Assembly (NCBI RefSeq): GCF_019320115.1
Contig: NC_089593.1
Location: forward strand, 9,930,386 to 9,994,385
Direction: 5' to 3'
DNA from: Miscanthus floridulus
Lineage: Eukaryota > Streptophyta > Magnoliopsida > Poales > Poaceae
Length of the DNA: 64,000 nt
The position numbers and the translations under genes are program-made. The notes beneath the pieces were generated by a model. The model was not told the DNA's origin. It ran no database searches and saw nothing but the letters and a program-made list of their open reading frames with translations. This document shows positions 43,324 through 55,816 of this stretch, one piece after another (the stretch's first letter is position 1; each line of letters opens with the position of its first letter).

Positions 43324-46300
43324 ATGGAGTACAAGAACTCTTGGATGTATGGTTCGTTAAGGTTCAAGCTAGGTTTCCGTGAAGAGGTGGATAAATTTAT
43401 TGAAGCCGCAACGAAGCATGCAACGACATTGAAAGAGAATAAGGATACCATTATTTGCCCCTGTAAAGATTGCAAGAACCGTATGGCATGGACAGATGTG
43501 ACTATCATCAGATCACATTTGATTATGCGAGGATTTGCTGAGGACTACACAGTGTGGATTTATCATGGTGAAACAGTTATTGTTAACGACGAGGATGAGG
43601 AGGAATACGACGATGAAACCATAGAATCCATGTCCCAATATTCAGCAGAGCTTGATGCACGAATGGATTTTGAGTTTGGCAATGAACAAGGTGGTGATGC
43701 TGGTGGTTGGGATGGTAACGACGAATGTGGTGCCAATAATGATGGTGGAGCACGTGTCGGAGTTGAAGATGATTTAGATGACATGATTCGAACCCTTGGA
43801 CCAGAGATTTTACTAAATAGCCCAAAAGGTCTAGAAAATTTGGAAAGAGTGACAAAAGCATCGAAGGAGACTGTGTATGGTGTTGAAAAGGGCTGTCCGA
43901 CACATTGGACATTACTACGTTTTATGCTTGAGCTGCTCATCCTGAAGGCTAAGTACGGCTGGTCAGACTGTAGTTTCAATGATCTATTGCATCTCCTGTC
44001 ATGGGTGCTGCCACAACCAAACTCAGTTCCCGCCAACACGTACCAAGTGAAGAAGGTCATAAGTCCATTGACAATGGGGGTTGAAAAAAATACATGCATG
44101 CCCCAACCACTGTATTCTTTTTCGTGGCGAAACGTTCAAGTCATTGGATAAATGTCCCTGGTGTGGGGCTAGCCGGTACAAGAACAATGATCTTTACGGT
44201 GAGGACGAACCATCCACGGGGAAAAAGAGGAATAAGAAGGGTACAAAAAAGGTGGTACAAGAATCTCAGCCCCCAGAGGACACTCCATTAGGCAATGATG
44301 CAAAGCAGAGAAGAATTCCTGCCCTGGTAATGTGGTACCTGCCAGTGACCGACGGCTTGAGATGTATGTTCCTAAACCCTAAAGAAGCCGCACTCATGAC
44401 ATGGTGGGATGATGAGCGTAAGGTGGATGATGATAAGATTGCACACCCGGCTGATTGTAGTCAGTGGCAAAGGTTTGATGAGAAGCACAAAGAATTCAGC
44501 GATGACCCAAGGAATGTACGGTTTGGCCTGAGCACCGATGGAATAAATCCCTTCAATGAGAGGATGAGCAACCACAGCACATGCCTAGTGATCTTGACCA
44601 TGTACAACATCCCAATATGGTTGTGTCAGAAGAGAAAGTACCTTCTCCTCACTATTCTTATTTCTAGCCCTAAACAACCAGGCATTGATATAGACGTGTT
44701 CCTCGAGCCCTTGATGCAAGAAATGGAGAGGCTATGGAGGCATGGGGAGCAGATGTACGATGCGTTCCGAAAGAAGGACTTCATATGTAGAGCAATAATA
44801 TTTGTTACTACCAATGATTACCCCCGCGTTGTTTGCTTTGTCTGGACAGATCAAAGAGAAGACGGGATGCTTGGTTTGCTTGGATGGTACTACATGGGTG
44901 TACCTGGATGCATCCAAGAAGATAGTTTACCTAAGGAACCGACGCTTCTTAAAGACAAGTCACAAGTACCACAGCAAATTGTTCTTTAGATTTTATGACA
45001 ACGCCCCAGAGATTGAACCCCCTCTGGAGAGACGTCATAACAGAGAACATGTGTACAGAATGGTGAAAAACATACGCGCCGTCTATGGAAAGAAGAATCC
45101 GGATGGGACGAACAAAGATAGAAGCACACCTCCTGTAGAAGGCGTACCTTTCAAGAAACAATCGATCTTCTTTCAGTATCTACCTTATTGGCCAGACTTG
45201 GAGGTCCCCCATGCCATTGATGCTATGCACGTGCAGAAGAATGTCTTTGAGAGTCTCATTGCTACCTTAATGGACACAGGCAAGTCAAAGGATGGTCTGA
45301 AAGCACGAAAAGACATGGTGCAGCTAAACGTGATGCCATAGCTTCACCCGGTACCTGAGGCTAATGGAAAATACACTCTGCCCGCGGCGTGCTTCAACCT
45401 AACACCAGACGAGAAGAGAGCTATATGCACTTTCCCGAGGGGGATCAAAGTCCCAACTGGGTTTTCAGCAAATGTGAAGAAGCTAGTGTCGATGAAGGAC
45501 TTGTCAATAACACACTGCAAGGCTCACGATTACCATGTGATGCTGACAGTGTTTCTACCTATTGCAATCAGGGCTATAAAGCCAGAGTTCTTGAAAATGG
45601 CCATCACCCGCATGTGCTACTTCTTTTCGAAGATCTCACAGAAGACGATTTGCAAGGAAGAGCTGAGTGACCTACATGAATTTGTGGTGGAGATACAAAA
45701 CCAACTGGAGATGTGTTTACCTCCTGCTTTTTTTGATATAATGCCACATCTCATGATTCACATGGTTTATCAGATACAGGCGCTTGGCCCTTGCTACTTG
45801 AATGAAATGTGGTCCTATGAGCGGTTCATGTTGGTTTTAAGTCGATACGTGCATAATCGAGCATACCCAGAGGGCTCCATGATAGAGAGTTACAGTACTG
45901 AAGAAGTCATCGAGTGCTGTCAAGAGTACCTAAAAGTACAGAAAGGGATTGGTAAACTCGATTCTCGTCACAAAGGTAGGCTAGCTGGGAAGAGCACCAG
46001 TGGTAGAAAAGTGTTCATCGACCATGATTACAAAGAGATGAGTCGAGCGCATTACAGTGTCTTGCAGAGTACACAACTGATGCAACCGTATATTGATGAA
46101 CACTTGGCTATCATTATGGCAGAGAGAAATGGCCGTTCGGATGATTGGGTCATGAAACAACACAAGCAACGACTAACTACATGGTTGAAGGACCAAAACA
46201 TACCGTCTGAAGAAACCATAGACTCTATTACCATCAGTAGGTTGGCGGAGGGGCCATCGAGACAAGTGACATCTTGGAATGCTTATGACATCAATGGGTA

Positions 46301-46825
46301 CACGTACTATACCCACGCAAAGGATAGTAAATATGTGAACCAAAACAACGGTGTTCGAATAGAGGCTCTCGATGGATTAGGGCGAAAGATCCAATACTTT
46401 GGCATCATTGAAGAGATATGGGAACTTGACTATGGAAGGGATATAACGGTGGCCCTATTTCAATGCCGCTGGATCAAACAACACCAACTGAACGAGATCG
46501 GATTGAGAGTCCTGGACCTCGAGAATCTAGGCTACCAAGATGACCCTTGGGTGCTCGCTTCACGTGTCGCACAAGTTTTCTATATGTCTGACCCACAAAG
46601 TAACCTCCCCCAAAGAAGAAGACAAAGCACGTGGTTGCCTCCGGGAAACAACACATTATTGGAGTTGATGGCGTGGATGATGTTGAAGCTTACAATAAGT
46701 ACGATGAGATGCCGCTATTCACAGACTTTCCTAAGAAGATCAGTGTTGTGGAAAAGAATCTCCCCAAAGACATAATGCCATGGGAACGAAAAGGTGTCAA
46801 AGGGAAAGTCGTTACAGCGGGCTAG
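43324..46825 (+). pseudogene. TnpD-type CACTA transposase, frame-broken
   Basis: Essentially intronless. Domains in order: transposase-associated domain at the N-terminus (MEYKNSWMYGSLRFKLGF, CPCKDCKN, TVWIYHGE); zinc-ribbon-like CPNHC..CPWCG at about 44095-44165; Transposase_21 at about 44400-45300 (NVRFGLSTDGINPF, DVFLEPLMQEM); DUF4218-like at about 45480-45860 (CKAHDYHVMLTVFLPIAIR); DUF4216-like at about 46380-46610. Breaks: one-base indel in an A run near 44086, one-base indel in a C run near 44822, TAG at 45339-45341 (Gln expected), and another shift near 46612. The last frame ends at 46823-46825. It would cut and move the element if intact. Confidence 0.9.
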
Positions 46826-47380
46826 CTAGTTGTTGAACGTGGAGTGTTTATGTAAGTGTGTGTTTGTAAGACTTTATTTATGCATGCGTGTGAGACTATA
46901 TATTTATGTACGTGTGTAAGACTACATATTTTTGTATGTGTATGAGACTACAATTTATGCATGTGTGTGAGACTACCCTTTGCAACATCCAGATGACTCT
47001 ATTTGAACATCCATTTTATTACTACAAAATTTCATTTGTCAAAGTTTGAGCACTTCAAATTTTGAATCGTTCAAACAAAGTCACATGACAAGATGACCAA
47101 AATAAAAGTTGTACATGTTGATGAGTTATACAACTTTTATGTTTACAACATTTTCATTTTATTTCATTTAACGTCATAAAATTATATTCGAAGTTTTAAA
47201 ATTCAAATTTTTAATTTTTGTTTTTTTATTTTCTATATTGTTTTGACTACAATTGTTTATATATATATTTCTTCATATATATAATAATAAAAAATATTAT
47301 ATTTGTGTATATACACAATTTTTTTATATTACTTTGTGTTTTTATGATATAAAAAAATATAGAATTTATAATTTAAAAAA
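46826..47380. other. Spacer between the two CACTA genes
   Basis: At 46850-46975 a ~35-bp phrase (ATGTGTGTGAGACTA..TTTATGCATG) repeats four times with variation. AT-rich sequence follows. No gene. Confidence 0.5.
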
Positions 47381-47384
47381 AATA

Positions 47385-47465
47385 TTTGTAGGGGCGGCTG
47401 GATCAGGAACCGCCCCTACAAATGCATTTGTAGGGGCGGCTGGATCAGGAACCGCCCCTACAAAT
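47385..47465. repeat. Internal copy of the subterminal motif array
   Basis: Two adjacent pairs of TTTGTAGGGGCGGCTGG and GGAACCGCCCCTACAAAT lie in the middle of the element. They end about 10 bp before a TATA box. This parallels 31021-31254 in the other CACTA element. Confidence 0.9.
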
Positions 47466-47474
47466 GGTACCTAG

Positions 47475-47484
47475 CATAAATAGG
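47475..47484 (+). promoter_or_regulatory. TATA box of the second CACTA gene
   Basis: CATAAATAGG followed by a GC-rich leader (47495-47755) with direct repeats of a ~51-bp phrase, CCCGGCGTCCCGCGCCCGGC. Confidence 0.55.
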
Positions 47485-50400
47485 AGGGAAGCGCACGGGA
47501 GTCATCGTCTGGGCGCTGTCTTCTTCCTCCGACGCCGTCAGGCTGCCTAGGGTTTCCGCCGCCGGTCCCGTGCCCGCCCACACCCGCACCCGGTCCCCGG
47601 CGCCCGCCCCCGCGCGTCGACCCCCGGCGTCCCGCGCCCGGCCCCCGGCGCCCTCCCCCGTGCGCCGACCCCCGGCGTCCCGCGCCCGGCCCCCGGTGCC
47701 CTCCCCCGATCGCCGACCCCCGGCGTCCCGCGCCCGGCCCTCAGCTCAGGTTTGTTCCGTCCCTTGAACCTTCTTCTTGTCTTCAGTTCCTTGCTATATT
47801 TTTTCACTGTCATGTGAAAAAATGTGGGTATCACTGATTCCCGCAACTTTTGAACGCGCTTCTGCAAATTATGTGGGTATCTATCTATTTTAGAATAGAT
47901 GTGCTGTCTCGAGACACCTTGTTTTATTTTTCAAAGTTCAAAATTTGGCTAGCCTGTTCTCACTGATTCCTTTATCGCGCAATGTAACGTATGGAACTCG
48001 GGTATGTAGTTGACACCTGTTAACTGATCTTATGAGGCTGAATTCACATAACGTTGTTCACAGTTACGTTTGTTTCAGCACGAGCTCCATTATTGTGTAA
48101 ATAATAATTACAGATTTGCGATCATGTAATGCTGTACAAACCAAATGCTGGGATGGAAATCCAGGCACATGATATAATTTACATATAAGCGATGACGTTG
48201 GGTCATTCCAGGCTGCATTTAGAGGGACAGAGTATCGTCCACTAATTTATTTACACATAGTAAACTTTCTAAAAATGTAGTCATGCAAGGCCTCATGTCA
48301 AACAAAATCCAGGATGGCCATAGTGCTGTACACTATGGATGGGGCAAATAACATAAATTTATTTGGTGTCAAAGAGGTAGCAATACTAATGAAAGGAACT
48401 ATTTGTCTACGTAGTAGTCATGTTGAGGTGAAGCATGAGATTGGGCAACATCCTGGTGCGTCTTTTTTGCCGTGGACATAGGATCACTACGCAAATTGCC
48501 ATGCCTAGAGTAAATTAGTAGACAATTAAATAAGATAAGATGATACTCTAGAGTGGAGAAAAGCTAACATAGGCAGCGCCTGAGAATTTGCCGTTTGCAG
48601 ACTTATTCTGTCTTATAGGATAATAAGAAGGTTAAGACGAAGAGGAAGGGTCAGAAAAAATATATCATGTGAAGAGGAAGTAGTAGTGCCAATAATACCA
48701 ACTGGTACCTTGCTTTATTTGTGTTTATATTATAAAACAGACTCACGTAAGCCTTGTGTTGACAACTGGTACCTTGCTTTATTTGTGTTTATATTATTTG
48801 TGAAGAGGCTGTGTATGTATAATAGAGGTCATTCCTTGTGTTGACAATGGCTAGATTGGAAGGCAACACGCTTATGACTAGATTGGGTAATTACTGTACT
48901 GTGCATTGCTACACTATCCCATTTAACTAAATTATATATCATTCGGTTCTATTGTTACACTACAATTAAATTATTTGTACTGTGCACTAGCCATAGTCTT
49001 GTGTCATGTAGCTGCCTGTTATGTAGTAACATGCCAAATACTCTAGGCTCCTGAGCACTAGTAACTGTTTGTCAGAAGTCATTACATGCTTAGTCATTTT
49101 GATACTAATACAATCATTTTGCTCAAGTATGTAGTAGCTTATCGAGTTGTTATACTCCGGTCTTTCTTTTGTGAATTTTATAGCTTTATTGGGTTAACAA
49201 TCTACCAGCTTACTGTTGTATGGTAGAAGTAGAAGATCTCTCTCTTTTTCTCCATAGGTCACACTAGATGCCTTCCAACCATTTTGCTTGCCTATTGGCC
49301 TCCAGCATGGCTTCTATCGGCTACTAACACTTGTCGGCTTCCTACAGGCCGATTTGTTTTTGCTTCCTATAGGCTTACCGATAGTACTTGCCTATCGGCT
49401 TCCTGCATGGCTCATATCGGCTACTGTATGGCTGACATGATCCTATCGTCTCCACTCTGTTTCTTATCCTCTCCTCTATATTTGGCAGCAGCAGCTGCTC
49501 TATTTGTTTTGTCAAGCTCGTGCTGCTCTATTTATTTTGGCAAGCAGCTGCTGCTTTTTTTGGCCTCCTCTCCTCTCCTCTTCTCTCCTCTCCTCTCCTT
49601 TTTGCCTATGATGAAATTGTCATCTCCATATATTATCTGAAATGAGCTGATGATCAAATTCTACTACTACTACTACTACTACTTCTACTACTACTACTGC
49701 TGCTCCTACTACTGCCCTACTACTACTAATTTCTGCCTTTTGCTTATAGCAGTAAGTGATTTCCTATGTTTTCACATTGGCCGGTTTCTACTGTTAACTA
49801 TATTTGTGATTTCTGCCTTCATGCACTTATTTCTGCTCTTACTCTACTACTACCACTCCTTCTCTATTTTTTTTGCTTATATACTGCTGGTGTGTAGTGG
49901 CTGCTGCTGCTACTACTACTACTACTACTACTACTCCTACCACTACTCCTACTACTCCTCCTCCTCCTCCTACTCCTCTTACTACTCCTACTACTCCTCC
50001 TCTTACTACTCCTACTACTCCTCTTACTACTTGCTACTCATAAGTGGCTGCTGCTCTTACTCTACTACTTCCACTCTACTGCTACACTTACTCTACTCTA
50101 CTACTTTCTACTTACTACTACTACTTGCTACTTCTAGCTACTAACTGTTGGCTGCTGTTGCATTTTTTGCCAAATCTCCCAGGACTCGCCTAGGACTTGT
50201 TGTCCTGTCTTTTGCCATCAGCTGCTGCTCTATGTTTGCTAAGCAGTTGTTGGTTTTTTTGCCAAATCTCCCCTCTCCTCTCCTCTTCTTTGTTTTGCCG
50301 ATGATGAAATTGTCCAAGTCCATACATTATATGGAATATGAGCTGATGATCAAGAACTTGTGAGGAACTTGACATCATTAGCAGCCGCCCCTACATTACC

Positions 50401-50599
50401 TTCTCCTCTCTTCTCTGTTATGATGCCTTGATGCTCCAAGTTCAAGATCAGATGATGATTGACATGTTTCTAAGGCCTCTACCACTGTTACTTCTCGTTT
50501 TTTATATTATTGTTTTATAGGACTACTTTGGTTTATAGACCTTTTTGATTTCTTATACCTTCTCGCGTACCTAAAGCACATTTTCTTGCATCTTTTAGA
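47485..50599 (+). other. Leader and long intron of the TnpA-like gene
   Basis: A GC-rich leader is followed by about 2.8 kb without coding signal. It holds a 33-bp direct repeat (CTGGTACCTTGCTTTATTTG at about 48705 and 48763) and TATCGGCTTCCT-type repeats at 49295-49435. A long TAC/TCC microsatellite lies at 49660-50130. GCAGCCGCCCCTACATTACC near 50381 recalls the terminal motif. Confidence 0.5.
49660..50130. repeat. Imperfect (CTA/TCC)n microsatellite
   Basis: Runs of CTACTACTAC and CTCCTCCTCCTACTCC in three blocks separated by short unique pieces. It creates a long Tyr/Ser open frame that is an artefact. Confidence 0.85.
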
Positions 50600-53500
50600 A
50601 CAAAGCGTGAAATAAAGTCACGGACAACAGACAGTGCAGCTCGATGCCCCGAGCACGATGAGCAGCCAACCCTTGAGGAGCAAGCACTAGAGGACCAGCT
50701 TACTCAGGAACAGTTCGATAATGAGGTAGAAAAGGATCTAGAAGTGATGCTTACTCAGGAGGAGTGTGACGAGGAGGAAGGCCCCGAAGGAGAGGCTGCT
50801 GAAGGCGAAGAAGAAGAGGATGATGAGTCAGAAGAGGGATATGAAAGTCCCGAGGATCCTTTCTCACCTGAAGCAAGAAGGAGGCCAACGGAGGAAGATT
50901 TGGACAAGGATTTTGACCCAAACGAGGAGGTAGGGAAGAAGCCTTAGCTTGTAAATTTTGCTAAAGCTTTGACGGTGTTACCTCTGCTAACACTTTGACC
51001 TGTCCTATATACAGGTCACTCCTGAAACTCAGAAAAGACGACGTCGACGTCCGCGATATCTCGCTGGATAAGACGAAGTAGAGGAAAGGAGAGCAGAGGC
51101 AACAACCACAGAGACGGATCACGATGCCTCTGCTCCACAAACTCAAGACACAACCATGACTACCAAGCCTAAGAGGAAATGAGGGGATAGAAAAGGAAAT
51201 CTATATCCAGATAAGGCTTGCTATTTGATAATGGAGGTTGGGCCAGCAGGGGAGATCCTTGAGCCGAAGGAATTAAGAGGACAATTCCGTAATGCGATCG
51301 AGGCCCTAGTAAGAGATAAATTGAACCCAGCAATCCCTAACTAGAAAGAGGTACCAGTGAACATAAAGAATGCACTATGGGATAGGCATCTGAAGGTCAA
51401 TTTTAGACTTCCGGAGGGTAAGCATGAATTGGTAAAAAAATGCTATCAGGATGTTGGGAGAGTCATTTCGACGTTGAAGGTCGGAGCTCAACATGAAGTA
51501 TATCCAAAATGGGTTAACTCCCTTCAACGAGTTCGGCAAAATAACTCCTAGTCAATGAGAGGAGCTCGTGGCTCAGAAGACTTTAGCGGAGGCATTGGAG
51601 CTCAGTGCCCGTAACACCGAGCTGGCGAAGAGGAACAAACACCACCATCATCTAGGCCCCGGTGGCTACTATGCCAAGGAAGAGCAGTTTAGGAAGATGG
51701 ATGAAGAGGCCGCAGCTGTTGGGAATATCGATGTGATGAACTTGAAGGTACGCTCAAGGAACTAGATATATGCGAGGAGTACAGAACCATCCAGCAATAA
51801 TCTTAAGTTTGATAAGCCGGAGACCCAAGAGGCGGTATCAAGGATACTGAAATATGCTGAAGACAAAGAGACATGCTCATTCAATCCTTCCAGAGAGAGG
51901 GACGAGCTTAGCCTTGGCTTGGGAAACAAGGAGCACACAGGCCGCACCAGGGGGCTAGGGAAAAGGATGACCTAGAAGCAAGGATTCGAAGAGGACAGGC
52001 ACATGTACAAGAAACATGGCCGAGACCGAGAGACTAGTCTTGAGCTCCAAGTGAAGGCTCTAGTTGCGAAGGCGCTGGAGGAGCAAGGAATGTCTATGGA
52101 GCCACGTATATTAGTGATGCCACCGGGAGAACTGGCATTAGTTGGCAGCCCTCCGAAAGTTCCTAGCAGCCAAGGTTCCACTGCAGCCACAACCCCAGTC
52201 AATCTCATACGGGAACCTACTAGTTGCACCTTGGTGTTTCTCAGCGGCCGGCAGAACACTGTGATGGAGGTGGCAACGGGTGTGGCACATCCTCCCGGTG
52301 GCTTACACCACAATAATAAGATACCGCCGGACTACACTAGGGTCGAGGTGCATACAGTGAAGCCCGAGTTCATGCAGTGGAGGATAGACTACGCAACTCC
52401 CGAGGGGCTGGTGTTACTCGGAGACGTTATGGGGCAGTTCATCCTCTAGCACAAACGGGACATTATATTGACTGCTTCTTCGTCGCCTTCCCCTCTCCCA
52501 AATTTGGAGCGAGTTATTGAGGCCAGGGAGATATTTTCACCGTCTCGTGACCCCCACATTCCTGAGATGCCACATTCTTCCCCGCCTCCTATCGAGCATG
52601 TGCCTGATGAGATGCCACAACCTTCTCCAACTCATGAGATGCCATAGTCTTCTCAATAAGCACAACCGATACATGAACAACGAGTGCCTCCTGAAGAAGG
52701 TGATGCACAAGAAGATGAGGACGTGCCGGAATGAGAACTCCGAAAGAAGATTCCAATCAACATAAGGCCAGTTTATGTTTCGATCAAAGACGTCTCGTCG
52801 GTGTCCAAGTGGTATTCCCATGATCAGTCCAAGCCTGAAAACCAAGTTAAAAAAGTCCCATCACGGGGTTCTAAGGAGGCCGTCGGTAGCAAACTCCACT
52901 AAATTGCAAAGCAGTATCCAAATGTTGATGCCATCGAATGGTCAAAGGATTGCCCGAAAAAATATGAAAGAGGCAAGCCCTTCCTACCAAACCGGGACAT
53001 CCAGCGCCTACCACTTAGAATGAGAAGGTTCCATGATTGGTACTTGCGTGTTCTCCCAACGAGCATATATATCATACAAGCATGCTTTCCCACCGGCACA
53101 TTTGGAAGCCCAGCCGGGAAAATTGTCTTTGACTTCAATGACATGCACACATGCTTTCACCTAGGAGAAATAGAGATGAATCTAATTCGCACGTGGTGCC
53201 TGTAAGTCCTTGTCCTCCCGATATGATATGAATGTAATCTTTGAATTTTGTTATAACTAACCCACGCTGTGATTTGTAGAATGCAAGTACACATTATTAA
53301 ACAAATGCCAAGTGTGAAAGTCGGGTATGTAGACCCTCAAGCTATAGCCCAAACAAATTTTAATTACCCTAAACGGTGGACACTGGATGCCAAAGAGCTA
53401 GCAGCTGCAAAGACTCTTTGGGAGAAAGAGTGTATCCGTAGTGCGAAGCTAAGGGAAGAGTCCCTTAAGGTTGCGGCATACATTGCCTTGGCTTTCAAAA

Positions 53501-54386
53501 ATCTCCAACACCACTCTACTATATGGCTACCATACAACTTCGAGTAAGCTCAACTCTATACTTAAAGCTTTGTTCGATATATTTCATTTGATGCAAAAGG
53601 GCTTATCTAGTTCTATGATTAAATTCATGCAGCAACCACTGGATTTGTATAGCCATCGATGTCGGGAGAAGCATGGCATGGGTCTTTGATTCATTAGATA
53701 AGGACACGGTGACATACAAAGACTTCATATCGATTCTCAAGACGTATACATATCGACAATCCTCATTAGCTTATATGTTTATATGCATACTTATAACGTT
53801 CACTTTTGGATACTAAAAAGTTGTATTTGCTAAAATAATTCGAACAGGGCATTTAGGTTCTATGTCACTAATCATTATGGAAGGCATGATCCAGCAAAGA
53901 AGGAAAGGCTGGCTATAAAAACACTATGTGCGGTAAGTGTAACTTACTTTTTCAGTACTCCGTTACATGGCTGTCAAAAGCATTACTTAACATTTTCATA
54001 TGCAAAACACACAGTACCCCAAGCAGAAGCCTGGGAGTGTACATTGTGGATACTATATATGTTCTATGATGGGTAACACCGGTGCCTACAGGAGACACCC
54101 CTTAAGGGTAAGTTTGAACCTCTTCACCCGTAGTATAAAAACTTCGTAAATGGTATGAAATACTAAACCGAAACTTGTTTTCTTGTAGTGGAGAGAAGAG
54201 AAAGGAATAGAAAGAGACCCATACAAGGATGACCAACTCTTAGAGCTCATCGGCGACCTTTGCAACTTCATATTGGACCAGATTGTACACGTCAGAGGCG
54301 CCTACCATGACCGAGAGTTTGAGTTAGGTACAAATCCTCAGTACCAACACCTTCATGAGACTGAAAGGCTAGCTCTAGGACGTTGA
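50600..54386 (+). pseudogene. TnpA-like CACTA protein with C48 (Ulp1-type) protease domain, heavily decayed
   Basis: An acidic segment (50630-50940) is followed by a transposase-24-like region: KELRGQFRNAIEALVRDKLN at about 51266, HHHHLGPGGYYAKEE at about 51640, and RTRGLGKRM. A Pro-rich linker follows, then the C48 domain spread over short exons. The C48 domain shows NHWICIAIDVG (His codon 53637-53639), WVFDS (Asp) and HCGYYIC (Cys codon 54045-54047). It ends with a TGA at 54384-54386. Several in-frame stops (for example near 51070, 51181, 51342 and 51571) and a frameshift near 51525 disable it. Homologous in layout to the gene at 33180 but diverged in sequence. Confidence 0.75.
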
Positions 54387-54484
54387 TAACAATGTGTATG
54401 AAATTTGTATATTTAATGATGGATTGTATATATTCATGTGAATTGGACTTGTAATTGTAGTTTATAGAATACTCTTATCCTTGT

Positions 54485-54625
54485 AGTCGCGGTCGTGGGG
54501 TGTTCGGCAACGCGAACGTTGGTCACGGGGCGTTCGGCAACGCGAACGCGGTTCGGAACGTTGATCGCGGGGCGTTCGGCAACGCGAACGTGGTTCGGAA
54601 CGTTGGTTGTGGGACGTTCGGCAAA
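54485..54625. repeat. Minisatellite of ~45-60 bp near the CACTA right end
   Basis: About four degenerate units built on GGGGCGTTCGGCAACGCGAACG, some with a GTTCGGAACGTTG insert. Several units are locally palindromic (CGTTCGGCAACGCGAACG). It lies between the last gene and the right subterminal array. Confidence 0.8.
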
Positions 54626-54664
54626 ACGATTTTGAATTGAAAATTTGATTTTTTTTTGCGGGAA

Positions 54665-54960
54665 TACATACTGTAGGGGCGGTTCTAGATTGAACCACCC
54701 CTACAAATACCTGTTTGTAGGGGCGGCTGGTACTACAGCCGCCTCTACAAATCGATTTGTAGGGGCGGCTAGTGTTGCCAGCCGCCCCTACAAAGGGCGG
54801 CTGATAATAAGAGCCGCCCCTACAAGCAGCCGTCCCTACAAATCGATTTGTAGGGACGGTCTGGGAACCGCCCCTACAAATACATAATTTGTAGAGACCC
54901 TTGCGTAGGGGCGGCTGGGCAAACCGTCCCTACAAATGGTCTACAACCGCCCCTAGAAAT
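54665..54960. repeat. Right subterminal array, GTAGGGGCGGC family
   Basis: Six or more TTTGTAGGGGCGGC / GCCGCCCCTACAAA blocks in inverted pairs up to the terminus. Confidence 0.9.
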
Positions 54961-54979
54961 GCTTTTTGACGTAGTGAAT

Positions 54980-55640
54980 TAAGGGGTTAGAGTCCTGATT
55001 GGTTCACTCTCCTGTCCTGACACAACACGCCCGATGCTTATACGAGTTATTAGAGTCTGCGCCCAATCACAGAAGCCCGGTTCCAAGACGTGTTCGAACA
55101 AACAACCCCATTGCAAGGCATAGGCATGCCTTAAGGAGAGAATGGATTCTTCTGTCCATACTTTTATACTTGCCACAATGCGTTTATGTCGTATGTGATC
55201 TGGATTCATAGCTCATGCCCATATGAGTTAGAAGAACACGCGCCCAACAATGTACTAAATCCAATTCCAATGCGTACTAGAACAGGTGGCACGATCATTA
55301 TTGAATATAAACATAAATTGTACATATAACCAACCAATGAGTGGTATACGTTCCGTTACAACGCATGAGCATATTTTGTTAATACATAAAAAAAACAATA
55401 ATAACTCATCTATTTTTTTCTATTCTATTCGATTCGAGATGGAGCCGAAACCAAAGTAGGAAAGGCACGCTCTCTTCCTGGTGACGTCCAGCGCAGCAAG
55501 CAGCAAACAAAAAACAAGACGTCTGCGAATACAAATAATAATAATGAAACCGGCCCGGCCCGGCCTGTCTAGCGGTCCAGATCCAATCATGCCGTCCAAG
55601 TGGCGCGTAACACGTCACGCTCAGGCCCACTTGTGAGGAG
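54980..55640. other. Intergenic, with a diverged direct duplication
   Basis: The segments about 55034-55105 and 55213-55285 share order and phrases (ATGCYYATAYGAGTTA, GCGCCCAA, AATYCCAA, GAACA) and look like an old ~180-bp-spaced duplication. No gene. Confidence 0.4.
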
Positions 55641-55816
55641 AGGGAACTACTCCGTCGACAGCCCCACCCCGCTTTCCCCTTCCGTCCCCGGCCGGCGCCA
55701 ACGCCACTCCAGTGAGCCGAGCGCGGAGACGATCTTCACGGTGGGCAGAGTGACACGCCACACGCACGCCTCTCGACTCCGCTCCAGATTAGCGCACGCC
55801 CGCTCACCCACCCACC

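Larger units (their letters stand above)
42254..54976 (+). mobile_element. CACTA element of 12.7 kb, GTAGGGGCGGC family, TSD AAT
   Basis: Starts CACTACGTAGAAAACG and ends GCTTTTTGACGTAGTG; AAT flanks both sides (42251-42253 and 54977-54979). Subterminal arrays use TTTGTAGGGGCGGCTGG / GCCGCCCCTACAAAT. It holds a full-length but frame-broken TnpD gene, an internal motif array, and a broken TnpA-like gene with a C48 protease domain, all on the plus strand. The family is different from the 27693 element, but the gene plan is the same. Confidence 0.95.

Noticed and set aside
49650..50144. 164-codon Tyr/Ser-rich frame
   Set aside because: Produced by the CTA/TCC microsatellite; no composition or start typical of a gene.
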